A stretch of DNA of 64,000 nucleotides from Pimelobacter simplex (GTDB lineage: Bacteria; Actinomycetota; Actinomycetes; Propionibacteriales; Nocardioidaceae): NCBI GenBank assembly GCA_016803235.1, contig JADCLI010000010.1, positions 62,001 to 126,000 of the forward strand, in the 5' to 3' direction. The first letter of the stretch is position 1. The number at the start of each line of letters is the position of its first letter. This document shows positions 26,874 to 37,158 of the stretch, one piece after another. The translations under genes and the position numbers were made by a program. The notes beneath the pieces were generated by a model, which saw nothing but the letters and a program-made list of their open reading frames with translations, had not been told where the DNA came from and made no database searches.

Positions 26874-28697
26874 GTGCGCGGCTTTCGGCCCGACGAGCGC
26901 GGCGCGACCGCCGTCCTGGTCGCGGTCCTGATGTCGGGCGTCCTGCTCGTGTCGGCCGCGTTCGCGGTCGACCTCGGACAGCAGCGCGTCGTACGGCGCG
27001 ACGTGCAGGCGGTGGCCGACGTCGTCGCCCTCGACATGGCCAGGGAGCTGGACGGGCGCAAGGCGTACCTCTACAACCAGTCCGCCATGAACGACGTGCT
27101 CAAGGCCAGCCTGGCGCGCAACCACACCGCCCTCGGCGGCGAGATCACGCAGAGCGACGTCACCTGGGAGTTCCTCTCGGCGGGCGTTGGCGGCGCGTGG
27201 GTCACGGTCGACAAGACCTCCACGACGGGTGTGCCGACCGCGATCCGGGTCCTCGCGACGTCCGACACCTCCCTGGCCTTCGGGGGTGTCACCGGTGAGG
27301 GCCGCGGCGCCGCGAGCCGGGTCGCGATCGCATCCTCGAGCGAGCCCTCGGTGTGCTTCTCGGTCGGCACCAACCTGCTGGACCTGAACACCGCGGACAA
27401 CTTCCTGGTCCAGATGCTCAACGGCATCCTCGGCATCAACCTGCTGGACGTGTCCACGTCGGTCGTCGGGCCGGGCGGCATCGTCGCGCTGGAGAAGGCC
27501 CAGATCCCCCTGCTCGACCTGTCCGCCGCCCTCGGCGTCGGCACGGTCGACGGACTGGTGACCTCGACCGAGCCGATCACGATCGGCGCCCTGCTGAGCG
27601 CCTCGGCGGACGTGCTCCGCAAGGATCCGTCCAACCTCGTGAACCTCAACGCGGCCGCGATCCTCGATGCGCTGGCGCTGCGGGCCACGCTCGCGACGCC
27701 GACCGTGGTCCTGTCCGACATCCTCGACCTGGGGCCCGACCCGAGCAGCGCGCTCCACGCCCGGCTCGGCGTGCTCGACCTGCTCAACGCCTTCGTGTAC
27801 GTCGCGGGCAAGGACGCCGCGGGCGACCCCCACGCCGTCGGTGCGAGCCTGCCGCTCGACCTCGGGGCGCTGGGCACGCTCGACACCCAGGTGACGATCA
27901 TCGAGCTCCCCAAGATCACCTGCGGCAACCCGAACCGGCCCGGCCCGACGCCGGTCACGGCCTCCTCGGCGCAGATCCGGCTGACGACCACCCTCAACCT
28001 GCCGGCGGGCAGCGGCCTGCTCACCGACCTGCTGACCGGGCTCAGCAACACCCTGACCCAGCTGCTGACCCTCGGCGGGCTGTTCGAGTCGACCCAGGAG
28101 CGGATCAAGACCGGCTCCCTCTCCTCCACGCTGAAGCTGACCATCACCACGGCGAAGTCGACGGCCACGCTGAAGTCGGCCTCGGGCAACCCGTGCAGCG
28201 GCGCGGGAGGCGTCTCCTTCGACGTCCTCCCGAGCATCCTGGCGGCCGGGGTCAACCTGGACCTCGCCTACACGGTCGAGCAGCGCAAGAAGCAGCCGCC
28301 GCTCTACCTGACGTGGGGCAGCTGGACCGAGAAGTCCAAGGTGAACGCCACACTGCTCGGGCTGGTGGCCAACGTCGGCGACCCGGCGGCGTACCCCGTC
28401 ACGCTGAGCTACGCCGCGCCGCCGTCGGAGGACATGCCCCAGCACACCAAGGCGGTGAACCCGCTGAACCTCCAGTTCCAGGTGACCTCGTCGGACAAGA
28501 ACTTCATCGGCGGGATCGTCGGCGACCTGCTCACCCCCGTGCTCGACAACCTCGTGACGCCGGTGGTCGGGATCCTCAACACGGCCCTGCTGCCCGGACT
28601 CACCAACCTGCTGGCCGACCTCGGGATCGAGCTGGGCAAGACGACGCTGCGCGCGAGCGGGCGGCCGGGCTGCGGGACTCCCAAGCTCGTCGGCTGA
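26874..28697 (+). CDS. TadG-like surface/pilus protein
   Basis: A 607-residue protein with a TadG-type N terminus: DERGATAVLVAVLMSGVLLV helix, then VDLGQQRVVRRDVQAVADVV. The rest is a long extracytoplasmic region rich in Leu, Thr, Ser and Asp, with LLDL-type repeats (NLLDLNTADN, LLDVSTSVVG, LLDLSAALG) and hydrophobic stretches near the end (LLTPVLDNLVTPVVGILNTA). GTG 26874 follows the TadE stop by 1 bp. No enzyme motif is seen. Partner of the TadE at 26381. Confidence 0.7.
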   Translation: MRGFRPDERGATAVLVAVLMSGVLLVSAAFAVDLGQQRVVRRDVQAVADVVALDMARELDGRKAYLYNQSAMNDVLKASLARNHTALGGEITQSDVTWEFLSAGVGGAWVTVDKTSTTGVPTAIRVLATSDTSLAFGGVTGEGRGAASRVAIASSSEPSVCFSVGTNLLDLNTADNFLVQMLNGILGINLLDVSTSVVGPGGIVALEKAQIPLLDLSAALGVGTVDGLVTSTEPITIGALLSASADVLRKDPSNLVNLNAAAILDALALRATLATPTVVLSDILDLGPDPSSALHARLGVLDLLNAFVYVAGKDAAGDPHAVGASLPLDLGALGTLDTQVTIIELPKITCGNPNRPGPTPVTASSAQIRLTTTLNLPAGSGLLTDLLTGLSNTLTQLLTLGGLFESTQERIKTGSLSSTLKLTITTAKSTATLKSASGNPCSGAGGVSFDVLPSILAAGVNLDLAYTVEQRKKQPPLYLTWGSWTEKSKVNATLLGLVANVGDPAAYPVTLSYAAPPSEDMPQHTKAVNPLNLQFQVTSSDKNFIGGIVGDLLTPVLDNLVTPVVGILNTALLPGLTNLLADLGIELGKTTLRASGRPGCGTPKLVG

Positions 28698-28834
28698 CGT
28701 CCCAGCAGCCCCGACCGCACCACCAGTCCGGCGCCGAGCCGGTCCTCCTCCCCAGGTGCCTCCGCGCCCCTCCCTGTCCACAGCCGGCGTCCCCGTGAAC
28801 GCCCCTCGTCCGCCCCGGTGGCGACCATCGGAGC

Positions 28835-29200
28835 ATGACGACAGCACAGGCCCGCCGGGCGATCGGCGCCTACGGCGAGGACGTGGCGGTGCGCCACCTG
28901 ACCGGTCTCGGCATGGTCCTGCTCGAGCGCAACTGGCGTTGCGCCGACGGCGAGGTCGACGTGCTGCTGCGCGACGGCGCGACCCTGGTGGTCTGCGAGG
29001 TCAAGACCCGGACCTCCCTCGTGGCCGGCACGCCGCACGAGGCGATCTCGGCCGCCAAGCTCGACCGGCTGCGGCGGCTGGGGGAGCGGTGGGTGCTCGA
29101 GCGGGGGATCCGGCCCGACGGGATCCGGGTCGACCTGGTCGCCGTCCTGCGCCCGCCCCGCGGACCCGCGGTCGTCGACCACGTCCGAGGGCTGTGCTGA
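28835..29200 (+). CDS. yraN: YraN/UPF0102 family nuclease-like protein
   Basis: A 121-residue protein of the UPF0102 family, which has a restriction-endonuclease-like fold: GAYGEDVAVRHL, the active-site-like DGEVDVLLRDGATLVVCEVK (Glu, Asp, ExK), and KLDRLRRLGERW. The function is not established; it sits before comM and dprA as in most actinobacteria, pointing to DNA uptake or recombination. The stop overlaps the comM start by one base (TGATG). Confidence 0.9.
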   Translation: MTTAQARRAIGAYGEDVAVRHLTGLGMVLLERNWRCADGEVDVLLRDGATLVVCEVKTRTSLVAGTPHEAISAAKLDRLRRLGERWVLERGIRPDGIRVDLVAVLRPPRGPAVVDHVRGLC

Positions 29201-30816
29201 TGCCCTTCGCGACCGCACGCTGCGTGGCCCTCGACGGGGCCGTGGGGCATTTGATCGACGTCCAGACCGACGTCTCGGTCGGGCAGCCCACCACCGTCGT
29301 CGTCGGCCGGGCCGACACGTCGCTGCGCGAGGGCGTCGACCGGGTGCGGATGGCCCTGGTCAACACCGACCTCGCCTGGCCCGCGACCAAGCGCTGCACC
29401 TTCCTGTTCTCGCCCGCCGACCTGCGCAAGTCCGGCACCCACTTCGACCTGGCCATGGCGGTCAGTCTGCTGGCCGCCGACGGGCAGCTGGAGCCGCAAT
29501 GGCTCGACGGCACCGTCTTCATCGGCGAGCTGACCCTCGCCGGCGGGCTGCGACCGACGCTCGGCGTGCTGCCGATGGCGCTGGCCGCGGCGGCGGCCGG
29601 CATCACCCGGGTCTACGTCCCCGAGCCGCAGGTCGCCGAGGCGACGATGGTGCCGGGCATGGAGGTGATCGGCGTCCGCTCGCTGGGGCAGGTGGTCGCC
29701 GAGCTCCGCTGCGACGAGCTGCCACTCGCGCCGCCGGTGGCCGCCGCCACCGGTCTCCGGCTGCTCTCCTGGCGCGGCGACGACCGGCTCGACGAGCTCG
29801 ACCTCGCCGACCTGCGCGGCATGACCGAGGAGAAGTACGCCGTCGAGGTCGCCGCTGCCGGCGGTCATCCGCTCCAGCTCTCCGGGCCGAAGGGTTGCGG
29901 CAAGACCAGCCTCGCCGAGCGGGTGCCGACCATCCTCCCCGACCTCACCCCCGAGGAGTCGCTCGAGCTCACGGCGCTGCACTCCCTGGCCGGTGTGCTC
30001 GCCCCCGGCGACGGGATGGTGCTGCGGCCGCCCTTCGCCGCGCCCCACCACGACGCGAGCAAGGTCAGCGTGATCGGCGGCGGTTCGGGCCGGGTGCAGC
30101 CCGGCGAGCTCAGCCGGGCGCACTGCGGGGTCCTGTTCCTCGACGAGTTCCCGCTGTTCCGCTCCGACGTCATCGAGGCGCTGCGCCAGCCCCTCGAGAG
30201 CGGCGACATCACCATCGCGCGTCGCGACGAGTCCGTCACGCTGCCGGCTGGTGCCCTCCTGGTGATCGCCAGCAACCCGTGCCCTTGCGGCAACTGGACC
30301 GCCGCGTCGCGGTCCAACCGGTGCACCTGCGCCGAGACCGTCCGGCGCGCCTACCGGGCCAGGCTGTCCGGCCCGATCGTCGACCGCATCGACATCGTCC
30401 GCCACGTCCAGCCGGTCTCGCCGTCGAGCCACGACCCGTTCCGCACCGTCGAGTCCTCGGCCGAGGTCCGGCTGCGGGTGGCCGCGGCGCGGCAACGGCA
30501 GCGGCAGCGCTACGACGGCCGGGCGTGGCGGCTCAACGGTCACGTGCCGAGCCCACGGCTCAAGGACACCTGGCCGCTGCCATCCGCCGCCCAGCAGGTG
30601 CTGGACACAGAGATGCTCACCGGGCGGCTCAGCGCCCGGGGCGCGGTCCGGGTGCACCGGGTGGCCTGGACGATCGCCGACCTGCGCTCGGTGCGGACCG
30701 GCCACGACGTCACGCCCGGCGTCGACGAGGTGCGCACCGCGCTGCGGCTGCGTTGCGGCCAGCCGCTCGACCTCGCGACGTTCCGCTTCGACGCACCCGG
30801 CGAGGACATCGCATGA
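29200..30816 (+). CDS. comM: ComM/YifB family AAA+ ATPase (Mg-chelatase-like)
   Basis: A 538-residue protein of the ComM/YifB family. An N-terminal Lon-like domain (FDLAMAVSLLAADGQL, GELTLAGGLRPTLGVLPMAL) precedes a Mg-chelatase AAA+ domain with Walker A SGPKGCGKTSLAER, Walker B LFLDEFPLF and a Cys cluster NPCPCG...CTCAE near residue 365. In Vibrio, ComM is a helicase that extends branch migration during transformation. ATG 29200 abuts the yraN stop; ATGA joins it to dprA. Confidence 0.93.
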   Translation: MPFATARCVALDGAVGHLIDVQTDVSVGQPTTVVVGRADTSLREGVDRVRMALVNTDLAWPATKRCTFLFSPADLRKSGTHFDLAMAVSLLAADGQLEPQWLDGTVFIGELTLAGGLRPTLGVLPMALAAAAAGITRVYVPEPQVAEATMVPGMEVIGVRSLGQVVAELRCDELPLAPPVAAATGLRLLSWRGDDRLDELDLADLRGMTEEKYAVEVAAAGGHPLQLSGPKGCGKTSLAERVPTILPDLTPEESLELTALHSLAGVLAPGDGMVLRPPFAAPHHDASKVSVIGGGSGRVQPGELSRAHCGVLFLDEFPLFRSDVIEALRQPLESGDITIARRDESVTLPAGALLVIASNPCPCGNWTAASRSNRCTCAETVRRAYRARLSGPIVDRIDIVRHVQPVSPSSHDPFRTVESSAEVRLRVAAARQRQRQRYDGRAWRLNGHVPSPRLKDTWPLPSAAQQVLDTEMLTGRLSARGAVRVHRVAWTIADLRSVRTGHDVTPGVDEVRTALRLRCGQPLDLATFRFDAPGEDIA

Positions 30817-31961
30817 GCGTCAGCGACCAGGAGCGGCTGGCGCGGGTCACGATCAGCGTCGTCGCCGAGCCCGGCGACGTCCGGTGCCTCGGCCTGACCC
30901 GTGAGCTCGGCGGGATCCGGTTCCTCGAGGTGCTGCGGGACCAGCCCGACCTGCGACCGGAGCTGCGCGCAGCCGCCGGCCGGCTGGCCGAGGTGCAGCC
31001 GGAGCGGGTCCTCGAGGGTGCCGTGCGGCGGGGGATCAGGTTCGTGGTTCCCGGCGACGACGAGTGGCCGTCCTCGCTCGACGACCTGGCTGGCGCGGGG
31101 GCCTTGCACGCCCGCGGCGAGGTCCCCGCCGGCCTGTGGGTGCGCGGCCCGCTCCGGCTCGACCGCCTCGGCGCCGCCGTGGCCGTCGTCGGCTCGCGGT
31201 CGTCGACCGGCTACGGCGACCAGGTGGCGGGCGAGGTGGCGGGCGTCCTCGCTACGGCCGGGCAGACGGTCGTGTCGGGAGCGGCGTACGGCGTCGACTA
31301 CGCCGCCCACCGCGGCGCCGTCGCCGCCGAGGGCCGCACCGTCGCGGTGCTGGCGTGCGGCGTCGACAAGGCCTATCCGGCCGCCCACCGGCAGATGATC
31401 GACCACCTCGCCGAGCACCACGCCGTCGTGTCGGAGGCGCCGCCCGGCGCGGCACCGCTGCGGATCAGGTTCCTGGCCCGCAACCGGCTCATCGCCGCGC
31501 TCACCCAGGGCACCGTGGTGGTCGAGGCGGCCCTGCGCAGCGGTGCGCTCAACACCGCGTCCTGGGCGGACCGTCTGCACCGTGCGGTGATGGGCGTGCC
31601 CGGGCCGGTCCACAGCGCCGCGTCCGAGGGAGTCCACGAGCTGCTGCGGGGTGGTGGCGCGTCGGTCGTCACCAGGGGCGAGGACGTGCTGGAGCTCGTC
31701 GCCCGCTCCGGCGAGCACCTCCTCGACGTCCGGCGCGCGCCGGACGGGCCCCGGGACGGGCTGACCATCCGCGCCCGCCAGGTGCTCGACGCCGTCCCCG
31801 TCTCCTCGCCCGCGCCCGCCGTGTCGGTCGCCCGGGTCGCCGGGCTCGGTCTGGACGAGGTGGAGGTCCTGCTGGCCGGGCTGGCCCTGGACGGCCACGT
31901 CGAGCGGCTGCCGGCGGGTTGGCGTCTGGGAGGAGGTGGTCGACCTACGATCGAGCGGTGA
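30813..31961 (+). CDS. dprA: DNA-processing protein DprA
   Basis: A 382-residue DprA, the RecA loader for incoming single-stranded DNA. The Rossmann-like core is complete: [43 protein letters not shown] loop ([13 protein letters not shown]) and [21 protein letters not shown] winged-helix-like C terminus (about 320-375) is present. It overlaps comM by 4 bp and xerC by 4 bp; a possible xerC promoter lies inside its last codons. Confidence 0.94.
   Translation: MSVSDQERLARVTISVVAEPGDVRCLGLTRELGGIRFLEVLRDQPDLRPELRAAAGRLAEVQPERVLEGAVRRGIRFVVPGDDEWPSSLDDLAGAGALHARGEVPAGLWVRGPLRLDRLGAAVAVVGSRSSTGYGDQVAGEVAGVLATAGQTVVSGAAYGVDYAAHRGAVAAEGRTVAVLACGVDKAYPAAHRQMIDHLAEHHAVVSEAPPGAAPLRIRFLARNRLIAALTQGTVVVEAALRSGALNTASWADRLHRAVMGVPGPVHSAASEGVHELLRGGGASVVTRGEDVLELVARSGEHLLDVRRAPDGPRDGLTIRARQVLDAVPVSSPAPAVSVARVAGLGLDEVEVLLAGLALDGHVERLPAGWRLGGGGRPTIER
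31946..31951 (+). promoter_or_regulatory. Leaderless -10 element inside dprA, for xerC
   Basis: TACGAT, 6 nt before GTG 31958, inside the last codons of dprA. Confidence 0.4.
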
Positions 31962-32932
31962 GCGTTGATCCGGCGAGTGCTGCTGGCGAGGGGGAGCGGG
32001 CCGACGAGTCGTCCGAGGCGCTGCCCGAGGCGTTCGCGCGCATCCTGGGCGACTACGAGCGCCACCTCGTCTCCGAGCGGGACCTGACCAGGCACAGCGT
32101 CCGCGCCTACCTCGGCGACATCGCCGGGCTGCTCGAGCACGCCGCCAGGCTCGGCCTTGACCACATCGACGAGCTGGACCTGCGCACACTGCGCAGCTGG
32201 CTGGCCAAGCAGCAGACCCTGGGCCTGTCCCGGACGACCCTCGCCCGGCGGGCCACGGCCGCGCGGGTCTTCACCGGGTGGCTGGCCCGGACCGGCCGGA
32301 CGCCGAACGACGTCGGCTCGGCACTGGGCTCACCGCGTCCCCACCGCACCCTGCCGGACGTGCTGCGGGTCGACGAGGCCAGCCGGCTGATCGGCGCCGC
32401 GACCGAGCTCGCCGACGACGGGAGCCCGATCGGCCTGCGCGACGTGGCGATGCTCGAGCTGCTGTACGCGACGGGCATGCGCGTGGGCGAGCTCTGCGGG
32501 CTCGACGTCGACGACCTGGACCGCGACCGCAACGTGGTGCGGGTCTTCGGCAAGGGCCGCAAGGAGCGCACGGTGCCGTTCGGCCAACCGGCCGCGGCCG
32601 CCCTCGACCGGTGGCTCGGCCAGGGCCGGGTCGCGCTGGCCCGCCCGGGGTCGGGGCCTGCCCTCTTCCTCGGAGCCCGGGGCGGGCGGATCGACCAGCG
32701 CGCGGTCCGCACCCTGGTGCACCGCCGCCTCGCCGACGTCCCCGGCGCCCCCGATCTCGGACCCCACGGGCTGCGCCACACCGCCGCCACCCATCTCCTC
32801 GAGGGCGGGGCCGACCTGCGGTCGGTGCAGGAGCTGCTCGGGCACGCCTCGCTGGCAACCACGCAGCGCTACACCCACGTCACCACCGACCGCCTGAGGC
32901 GCGCCTACCAGCAGGCGCACCCGCGGGCGTGA
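31958..32932 (+). CDS. xerC: Tyrosine recombinase XerC
   Basis: A 324-residue tyrosine recombinase that resolves chromosome dimers at dif, with XerD. An N-terminal SAM-like core-binding domain (about 25-115) precedes the catalytic domain with R175 (TGMRVGEL), K199 (VFGKGRKE), H270 and R273 ([12 protein letters not shown]), H296 (LLGHASL) and Y305 (TQRYTHV). All catalytic residues are present. Conserved position after dprA argues for housekeeping XerC rather than an integrase of a mobile element. Confidence 0.92.
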   Translation: MSVDPASAAGEGERADESSEALPEAFARILGDYERHLVSERDLTRHSVRAYLGDIAGLLEHAARLGLDHIDELDLRTLRSWLAKQQTLGLSRTTLARRATAARVFTGWLARTGRTPNDVGSALGSPRPHRTLPDVLRVDEASRLIGAATELADDGSPIGLRDVAMLELLYATGMRVGELCGLDVDDLDRDRNVVRVFGKGRKERTVPFGQPAAAALDRWLGQGRVALARPGSGPALFLGARGGRIDQRAVRTLVHRRLADVPGAPDLGPHGLRHTAATHLLEGGADLRSVQELLGHASLATTQRYTHVTTDRLRRAYQQAHPRA

Positions 32933-33144
32933 GACCCGGTCAGCCCGGCGGGGCGCGTCGAGCAGACCGACCGCCTCGAGGTCCTCGGTGACGCGACTCC
33001 GGCCGACGCCGCTGAAGGTCACCACTCGTCGGGCCTCCGTCTCGAGCAGGCTGGAGGCGCAGAGCTGGAACCGAGCAGGATGGCTGGCGGGTGACGGCCG
33101 AAGGCAACCGACTCGTCCTCGGCCCGCTCCTGACGATCGCCCCT

Positions 33145-33744
33145 TCATCGGGTCGCCCCGACGTCTGTCGCAATCGTAGCCACCCCACGGCGGGTGATCG
33201 CCCGCGCGACGGGCAGGTCCCGCCACAGCGGCAGCAGCCGGACCGGACCGGCGCCGACCAGGCGCAACGGGTCGAGGTAGGTGTCGCCCGCGACCAAGCC
33301 CCAGTGCAGGCAGGCGCGCGGGAAGCAGTGCGACCCCGGCAGCTGGAGCGTTCCGATGACGCCGCCGGCGGCGAGGGTGGTGCCGACCGTGACCGTGGCG
33401 GCGACCGGCTCATAGGTCGTGCGGGTGGCGCCGTGCCCGACGACGACCACGCCCCGGCCGGCGATCGGGCCGACGAACACGACGCTCCCGGGCAGGGCGG
33501 TGCGGACGGGCTGGCCGGCGCGCCCCGCGAGGTCGACACCGCGGTGCCCGGAGCCGTAGGGCGAGTCGGGCGGGTCGAAGTGGCGCACGACCTCGGGCTC
33601 AGGCTGGAGCGGCCAGACCCCGACCGGGTCGTCGACCGGGCCGTCGGCCGGCGCGGCCCGGGCCGGAGGAGGGCCCGGGAGCGCCGCGAGGAGGACGCCC
33701 AGCAGGGCCAGGAACAGGGTGAGGGTCGGACGGGACCGGGTCAT
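33145..33744 (-). CDS. Secreted M23 peptidase
   Basis: A 199-residue LytM/M23-type peptidoglycan hydrolase with a signal peptide (MTRSRPTLTLFLALLGVLLA, cut near ARA-AP). Zn ligands are visible as HRGVDLAG (His, Asp) and CLHWGLV (HxH region, where the second His reads as Trp-Gly, so check). It lies convergent to xerC and divergent from rpsB, as M23 genes do in other actinobacteria. A 212-bp gap to xerC shows no clear terminator. Confidence 0.82.
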   Translation of the reverse strand: MTRSRPTLTLFLALLGVLLAALPGPPPARAAPADGPVDDPVGVWPLQPEPEVVRHFDPPDSPYGSGHRGVDLAGRAGQPVRTALPGSVVFVGPIAGRGVVVVGHGATRTTYEPVAATVTVGTTLAAGGVIGTLQLPGSHCFPRACLHWGLVAGDTYLDPLRLVGAGPVRLLPLWRDLPVARAITRRGVATIATDVGATR

Positions 33745-34051
33745 GGCACGAGCCTGCGGGGGAGCTCCGGCACCGGGGCGTGGGAGCGGACGGGCCTGTG
33801 GAGGAGGAGGGGGAGGACCGGGGTTGTGGATGGCTCAGGTCACGGATTGGTACGACGAGCGCCCGACGCCGTACGCTTGGAGGCACCGGTCCGCCCTGGG
33901 CCGGAATTCGCTCGTCCGCAGACCACGACGGCTCCGCTCCGGAGCCGGTCGCCCGTGGGCGTCGATCCTCAGTCCGCCAGACCTCCGGGTCGGGCGGTCG
34001 GATCGCGTGCAGACGACAGGACCAACTGAAACAAGGCAATAGGAGAAAATC
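33745..34051 (+). promoter_or_regulatory. rpsB promoter and leader region
   Basis: 307 bp without a gene. TACGCT at 33872-33877 is a weak -10 candidate with TTGGTA 19 bp upstream. A perfect 8-bp stem, CGGCTCCG/CGGAGCCG with a CTC loop, lies at 33929-33947 in the leader and could be an S2 autoregulation site. The rpsB ribosome site AGGAG is at 34041-34045. Confidence 0.45.
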
Positions 34052-34936
34052 ATGGCTGTCGTGACCATGCGCCAGCTCCTCGAGAGCGGCGTCCACTTCG
34101 GACACCAGACCCGTCGTTGGAACCCGAAGATGAAGCGATTCATCCTCACGGACCGCAACGGCATCTACATCATCGACCTGCAGCAGTCGCTGGCCTACAT
34201 CGACCGCAGCTACGCCTTCGTCAAGGAGACCGTGGCCAAGGGCGGGACGATCATGTTCGTCGGCACCAAGAAGCAGGCCCAGGAGGCGATCGCCGAGCAG
34301 GCGACGCGCGTCGGCATGCCCTACGTCAACCAGCGCTGGCTGGGCGGCATGCTCACCAACTTCTCGACCGTGCACCAGCGGATCAACCGCCTCAAGGAGC
34401 TCGACGAGATCGACTTCGACGACGTCGCCGGTTCCGGCCGCACGAAGAAGGAGCTCCTGCAGATGAAGCGGGAGCGCGACAAGCTCGACAAGACCCTGGG
34501 CGGCATCCGCGAGATGTCCCGGGTCCCGTCGGCCGTGTGGATCGTCGACACCAACAAGGAGCACCTCGCCGTCGAGGAGGCGCGCAAGCTGCGCATCCCG
34601 ATCATCGCGATCCTCGACTCCAACTGCGACCCCGACGACGTCGACTTCCCGATCCCGGGCAACGACGACGCCATCCGCGCCGTGGGCCTGCTGACCCGCG
34701 TCATCGCGGACGCCGCGGCCGACGGCCTGATGTCCCGCTCCGGCGCCGGCTCGGCCTCGAGCCCCGCCGCCGAGGAGCCCCTCGCCGCGTGGGAGCGCGA
34801 GCTCCTCGAGGGTGACGCCGCCGCCGCCGCTGCTCCGGCCGCCGAGGCCGCTGCCGAGGAGGCCCCGGCCGCCGAGGCTGCTCCCGAGGCTGCTGCCGAG
34901 GAGACCCCCGCGGCCGACGCTCCGGCCGAGGCCTGA
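34052..34936 (+). CDS. rpsB: 30S ribosomal protein S2
   Basis: A 294-residue S2. The core is standard ([26 protein letters not shown]-like [25 protein letters not shown] [13 protein letters not shown]). The last 60 residues are an Ala/Glu-rich tail, common in actinobacteria. AGGAG lies 6 nt before ATG 34052. It forms an operon with tsf, 42 bp downstream. Confidence 0.96.
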   Translation: MAVVTMRQLLESGVHFGHQTRRWNPKMKRFILTDRNGIYIIDLQQSLAYIDRSYAFVKETVAKGGTIMFVGTKKQAQEAIAEQATRVGMPYVNQRWLGGMLTNFSTVHQRINRLKELDEIDFDDVAGSGRTKKELLQMKRERDKLDKTLGGIREMSRVPSAVWIVDTNKEHLAVEEARKLRIPIIAILDSNCDPDDVDFPIPGNDDAIRAVGLLTRVIADAAADGLMSRSGAGSASSPAAEEPLAAWERELLEGDAAAAAAPAAEAAAEEAPAAEAAPEAAAEETPAADAPAEA

Positions 34937-34978
34937 GCCTCCCTCTCCGTCCACCCCTTCGAGAAACAACGAGGATCC

Positions 34979-35788
34979 ATGGCATTCACTGCTGCTGACG
35001 TCAAGAAGCTCCGCGAGCTGACCAGCGCCGGCATGATGGACTGCAAGAAGGCGCTCGACGAGACCGACGGCGACTTCGACAAGGCTGTCGAGCTGCTCCG
35101 CGTCAAGGGTGCCGCCAAGGCGGCCGCCCGCGGCGCCGAGCGCGAGACCTCGGCCGGCCTGGTGGCCAACGCCGGTGGCGCGCTCATCGAGCTGAAGTCG
35201 GAGACCGACTTCGTCGCGAAGAACGAGGAGTTCATCAAGGCCGCCCAGCAGATCGCCGAGGCGATCGACGCGGGCAAGGCCACCGACACCGAGTCGGCCA
35301 AGGCGCTCCCGCTGGGCGACAGCACCGTCGGTGCGGTCGTCGAGGGCCTCGCCATCACCATCGGCGAGAAGATCGAGCTCGGCAACGTCGCGTACTTCGA
35401 CGGCCCGGTCGCGGTCTACCTGCACAAGCGTGCGGCCGACCTCCCGCCGGCCGTCGGCGTCATCGTCGAGTACGACGGCGACGAGGCCGCCGCTCGCGGC
35501 GCCGCGATGCAGGTCGCCGCGCTCAAGGCGCAGTACCTCACCCGCGACGAGGTCCCCGCGGACATCGTCGAGGCCGAGAAGGACGTCCTGACCAAGAAGA
35601 CGATCGAGGAGGGCAAGCCGGAGGCTGCCGTCGCGAAGATCGTCGAGGGTCGCCTGGGCGGCTTCTTCAAGGAGCTCGTGCTCCTCGAGCAGGAGTCGGT
35701 CTCGGAGTCGAAGAAGACCGTCAAGGCCGTCCTCGACGCCGCCAACACGACCGTGAAGCGCTTCGCCCGCTTCGAGGTCGGCGCCTGA
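34979..35788 (+). CDS. tsf: Elongation factor Ts
   Basis: A 269-residue EF-Ts, the nucleotide exchange factor for EF-Tu. [20 protein letters not shown] at residues 12-31 is the family signature, and [11 protein letters not shown] is the second. GAGGA lies 6-7 nt before ATG 34979. A classical intrinsic terminator follows the stop by 11 bp. Confidence 0.96.
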   Translation: MAFTAADVKKLRELTSAGMMDCKKALDETDGDFDKAVELLRVKGAAKAAARGAERETSAGLVANAGGALIELKSETDFVAKNEEFIKAAQQIAEAIDAGKATDTESAKALPLGDSTVGAVVEGLAITIGEKIELGNVAYFDGPVAVYLHKRAADLPPAVGVIVEYDGDEAAARGAAMQVAALKAQYLTRDEVPADIVEAEKDVLTKKTIEEGKPEAAVAKIVEGRLGGFFKELVLLEQESVSESKKTVKAVLDAANTTVKRFARFEVGA

Positions 35789-35799
35789 CCTGACGCACC

Positions 35800-35845
35800 G
35801 ACGGCCGGTGGCCACCTTCGGGTGGCCGCCGGCCGTCTGCTTTTT
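35800..35845 (+). terminator. Intrinsic terminator after tsf
   Basis: A 17-bp stem with one G-U pair (GACGGCCGGTGGCCACC) has a TTCG tetraloop and is followed by TGC and five T. It is the only textbook terminator with a T tract in the window. Confidence 0.92.
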
Positions 35846-35958
35846 CGCCTGTACGGGCGTGGCCCAGGCGGTAGGTTTGTGCCGCCCGGCCATCGGACAT
35901 GTGTCGGACCTGCGCCCGCGCTCGCGGGCGCACCTCGGTGTCAGAAGGAGAGCGTCAC

Positions 35959-37158
35959 GTGGGACTCATCCAGGCTGCAATCGGTGCCATCGGCGGCACC
36001 CTCGCCGACCAGTGGGTCGACTTCTACGGCGTCCCGGACGGCGTCGGCTCGACGGTCGCCGTCTTCCCGGCGGTCGCCAAGGGGCAGAACGCCGGCCGCG
36101 GCAGCAACACCCAGGGGTCCGAGGGCGTCATCACCAACGGCTCGAAGATCATCGTGCCGGAGGGATACGGCCTGGTGCTGATGGAGGACGGCGCCTTCAC
36201 CGGCTTCGCCGCCGAGCCGGGCGCCTACATCTGGAACTCCGAGGACCCGGCGTCCCAGTCGATCTTCACCGGCGGCGGCCTGGTCGACTCGCTGATCAAG
36301 CAGAGCTGGGAGCGCTTCAAGTTCGGCGGCCGGCCGTCCGCGCAGCAGTCCGCGATCTTCGTGACGCTCAAGGAGCTGCCCAACAACAAGTTCGGCACCC
36401 AGTCGGAGATCTACTGGGACGACGCCTTCCTCAACACCCAGGTCGGCGCGATCACCCGCGGCACCTACACCCTGAAGATCACCGACCCGCTGACCTTCAT
36501 CCGCAACTTCGTGCCGGCCGACGTGATCGGGGGGCGCAAGCAGTTCGACTTCACCGACATCGACAACCCGGCCGGCGAGCAGCTGTTCAACGAGGTCGTC
36601 GGGTCGCTGGCCCCGGCGTTCTCGATGTACACCAACGACCCCGCGAAGGGGAACCGGATCTCGCGCCTCCAGCAGGACTCGATCGGCTTCGCCCAGTCGC
36701 TGTCCGCGGCGGTCGAGCAGAACTACCAGTGGCGCACCGACCGCGGCCTGGAGATCGTCAAGACCGCGATCATCTCGATCGAGTACGACGCCAACACGCG
36801 TGAGCTCCTCAAGAACGTCCAGCGGGCCGATGCCCTGTCCGGGTCGCGCGGCAACTCCAACCTCCAGGCGTCGGTCGCGGCCGGCATCGAGGCGGCCGGC
36901 GAGAACGCCGGCCCGGGTGGGCTGATCGGCATGGGCATGGCGACCGGCGGCATGGGCCTCGGCGGCCTCCAGCAGCCCGCCACCCCGGCCCCGGCCGCCC
37001 CGGCTCCCGCCGCCCCGGCGGCGGCCCCCGCGGCCCCCGCGGCTCCCGCCGCCGAGGACCCGATGGCGGTGCTCAAGCGCGCCAAGGAGATGCTCGACGC
37101 CGGGCTGATCACCCAGGAGGACTACGACGCGGCGAAGGCGAAGGCGCTCGGTCTGTGA
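35959..37158 (+). CDS. SPFH-domain protein with SHOCT tail (YdjI-like)
   Basis: A 399-residue protein. Residues about 1-300 form an SPFH-type domain like B. subtilis YdjI: VITNGSKIIVPEGYGLVLMEDG near the start, then IFVTLKELPNNKFGTQSE. A Gly/Met segment and an Ala/Pro linker lead to a C-terminal SHOCT motif (DPMAVLKRAKEMLDAGLITQ). There is no membrane helix. GTG 35959 has AAGGAG 8 nt upstream; a -10-like TAGGTT is at 35872. The stop overlaps the zinc-ribbon gene by 4 bp. In Bacillus the ydj operon answers membrane stress, which suggests a similar role. Confidence 0.82.
   Translation: MGLIQAAIGAIGGTLADQWVDFYGVPDGVGSTVAVFPAVAKGQNAGRGSNTQGSEGVITNGSKIIVPEGYGLVLMEDGAFTGFAAEPGAYIWNSEDPASQSIFTGGGLVDSLIKQSWERFKFGGRPSAQQSAIFVTLKELPNNKFGTQSEIYWDDAFLNTQVGAITRGTYTLKITDPLTFIRNFVPADVIGGRKQFDFTDIDNPAGEQLFNEVVGSLAPAFSMYTNDPAKGNRISRLQQDSIGFAQSLSAAVEQNYQWRTDRGLEIVKTAIISIEYDANTRELLKNVQRADALSGSRGNSNLQASVAAGIEAAGENAGPGGLIGMGMATGGMGLGGLQQPATPAPAAPAPAAPAAAPAAPAAPAAEDPMAVLKRAKEMLDAGLITQEDYDAAKAKALGL

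Noticed and set aside
31958..32932. Tyrosine recombinase as sign of a mobile element
   Set aside because: It stands in the conserved dprA-xerC place, without att repeats or phage genes, so it is housekeeping XerC.
32330..33226. Reverse-strand frame between xerC and the M23 gene (…EARRVVTFSGVGRSRVTEDL…)
   Set aside because: It has a somewhat protein-like stretch but overlaps the real xerC gene for most of its length and lacks a credible start; probably the shadow of GC-rich DNA.
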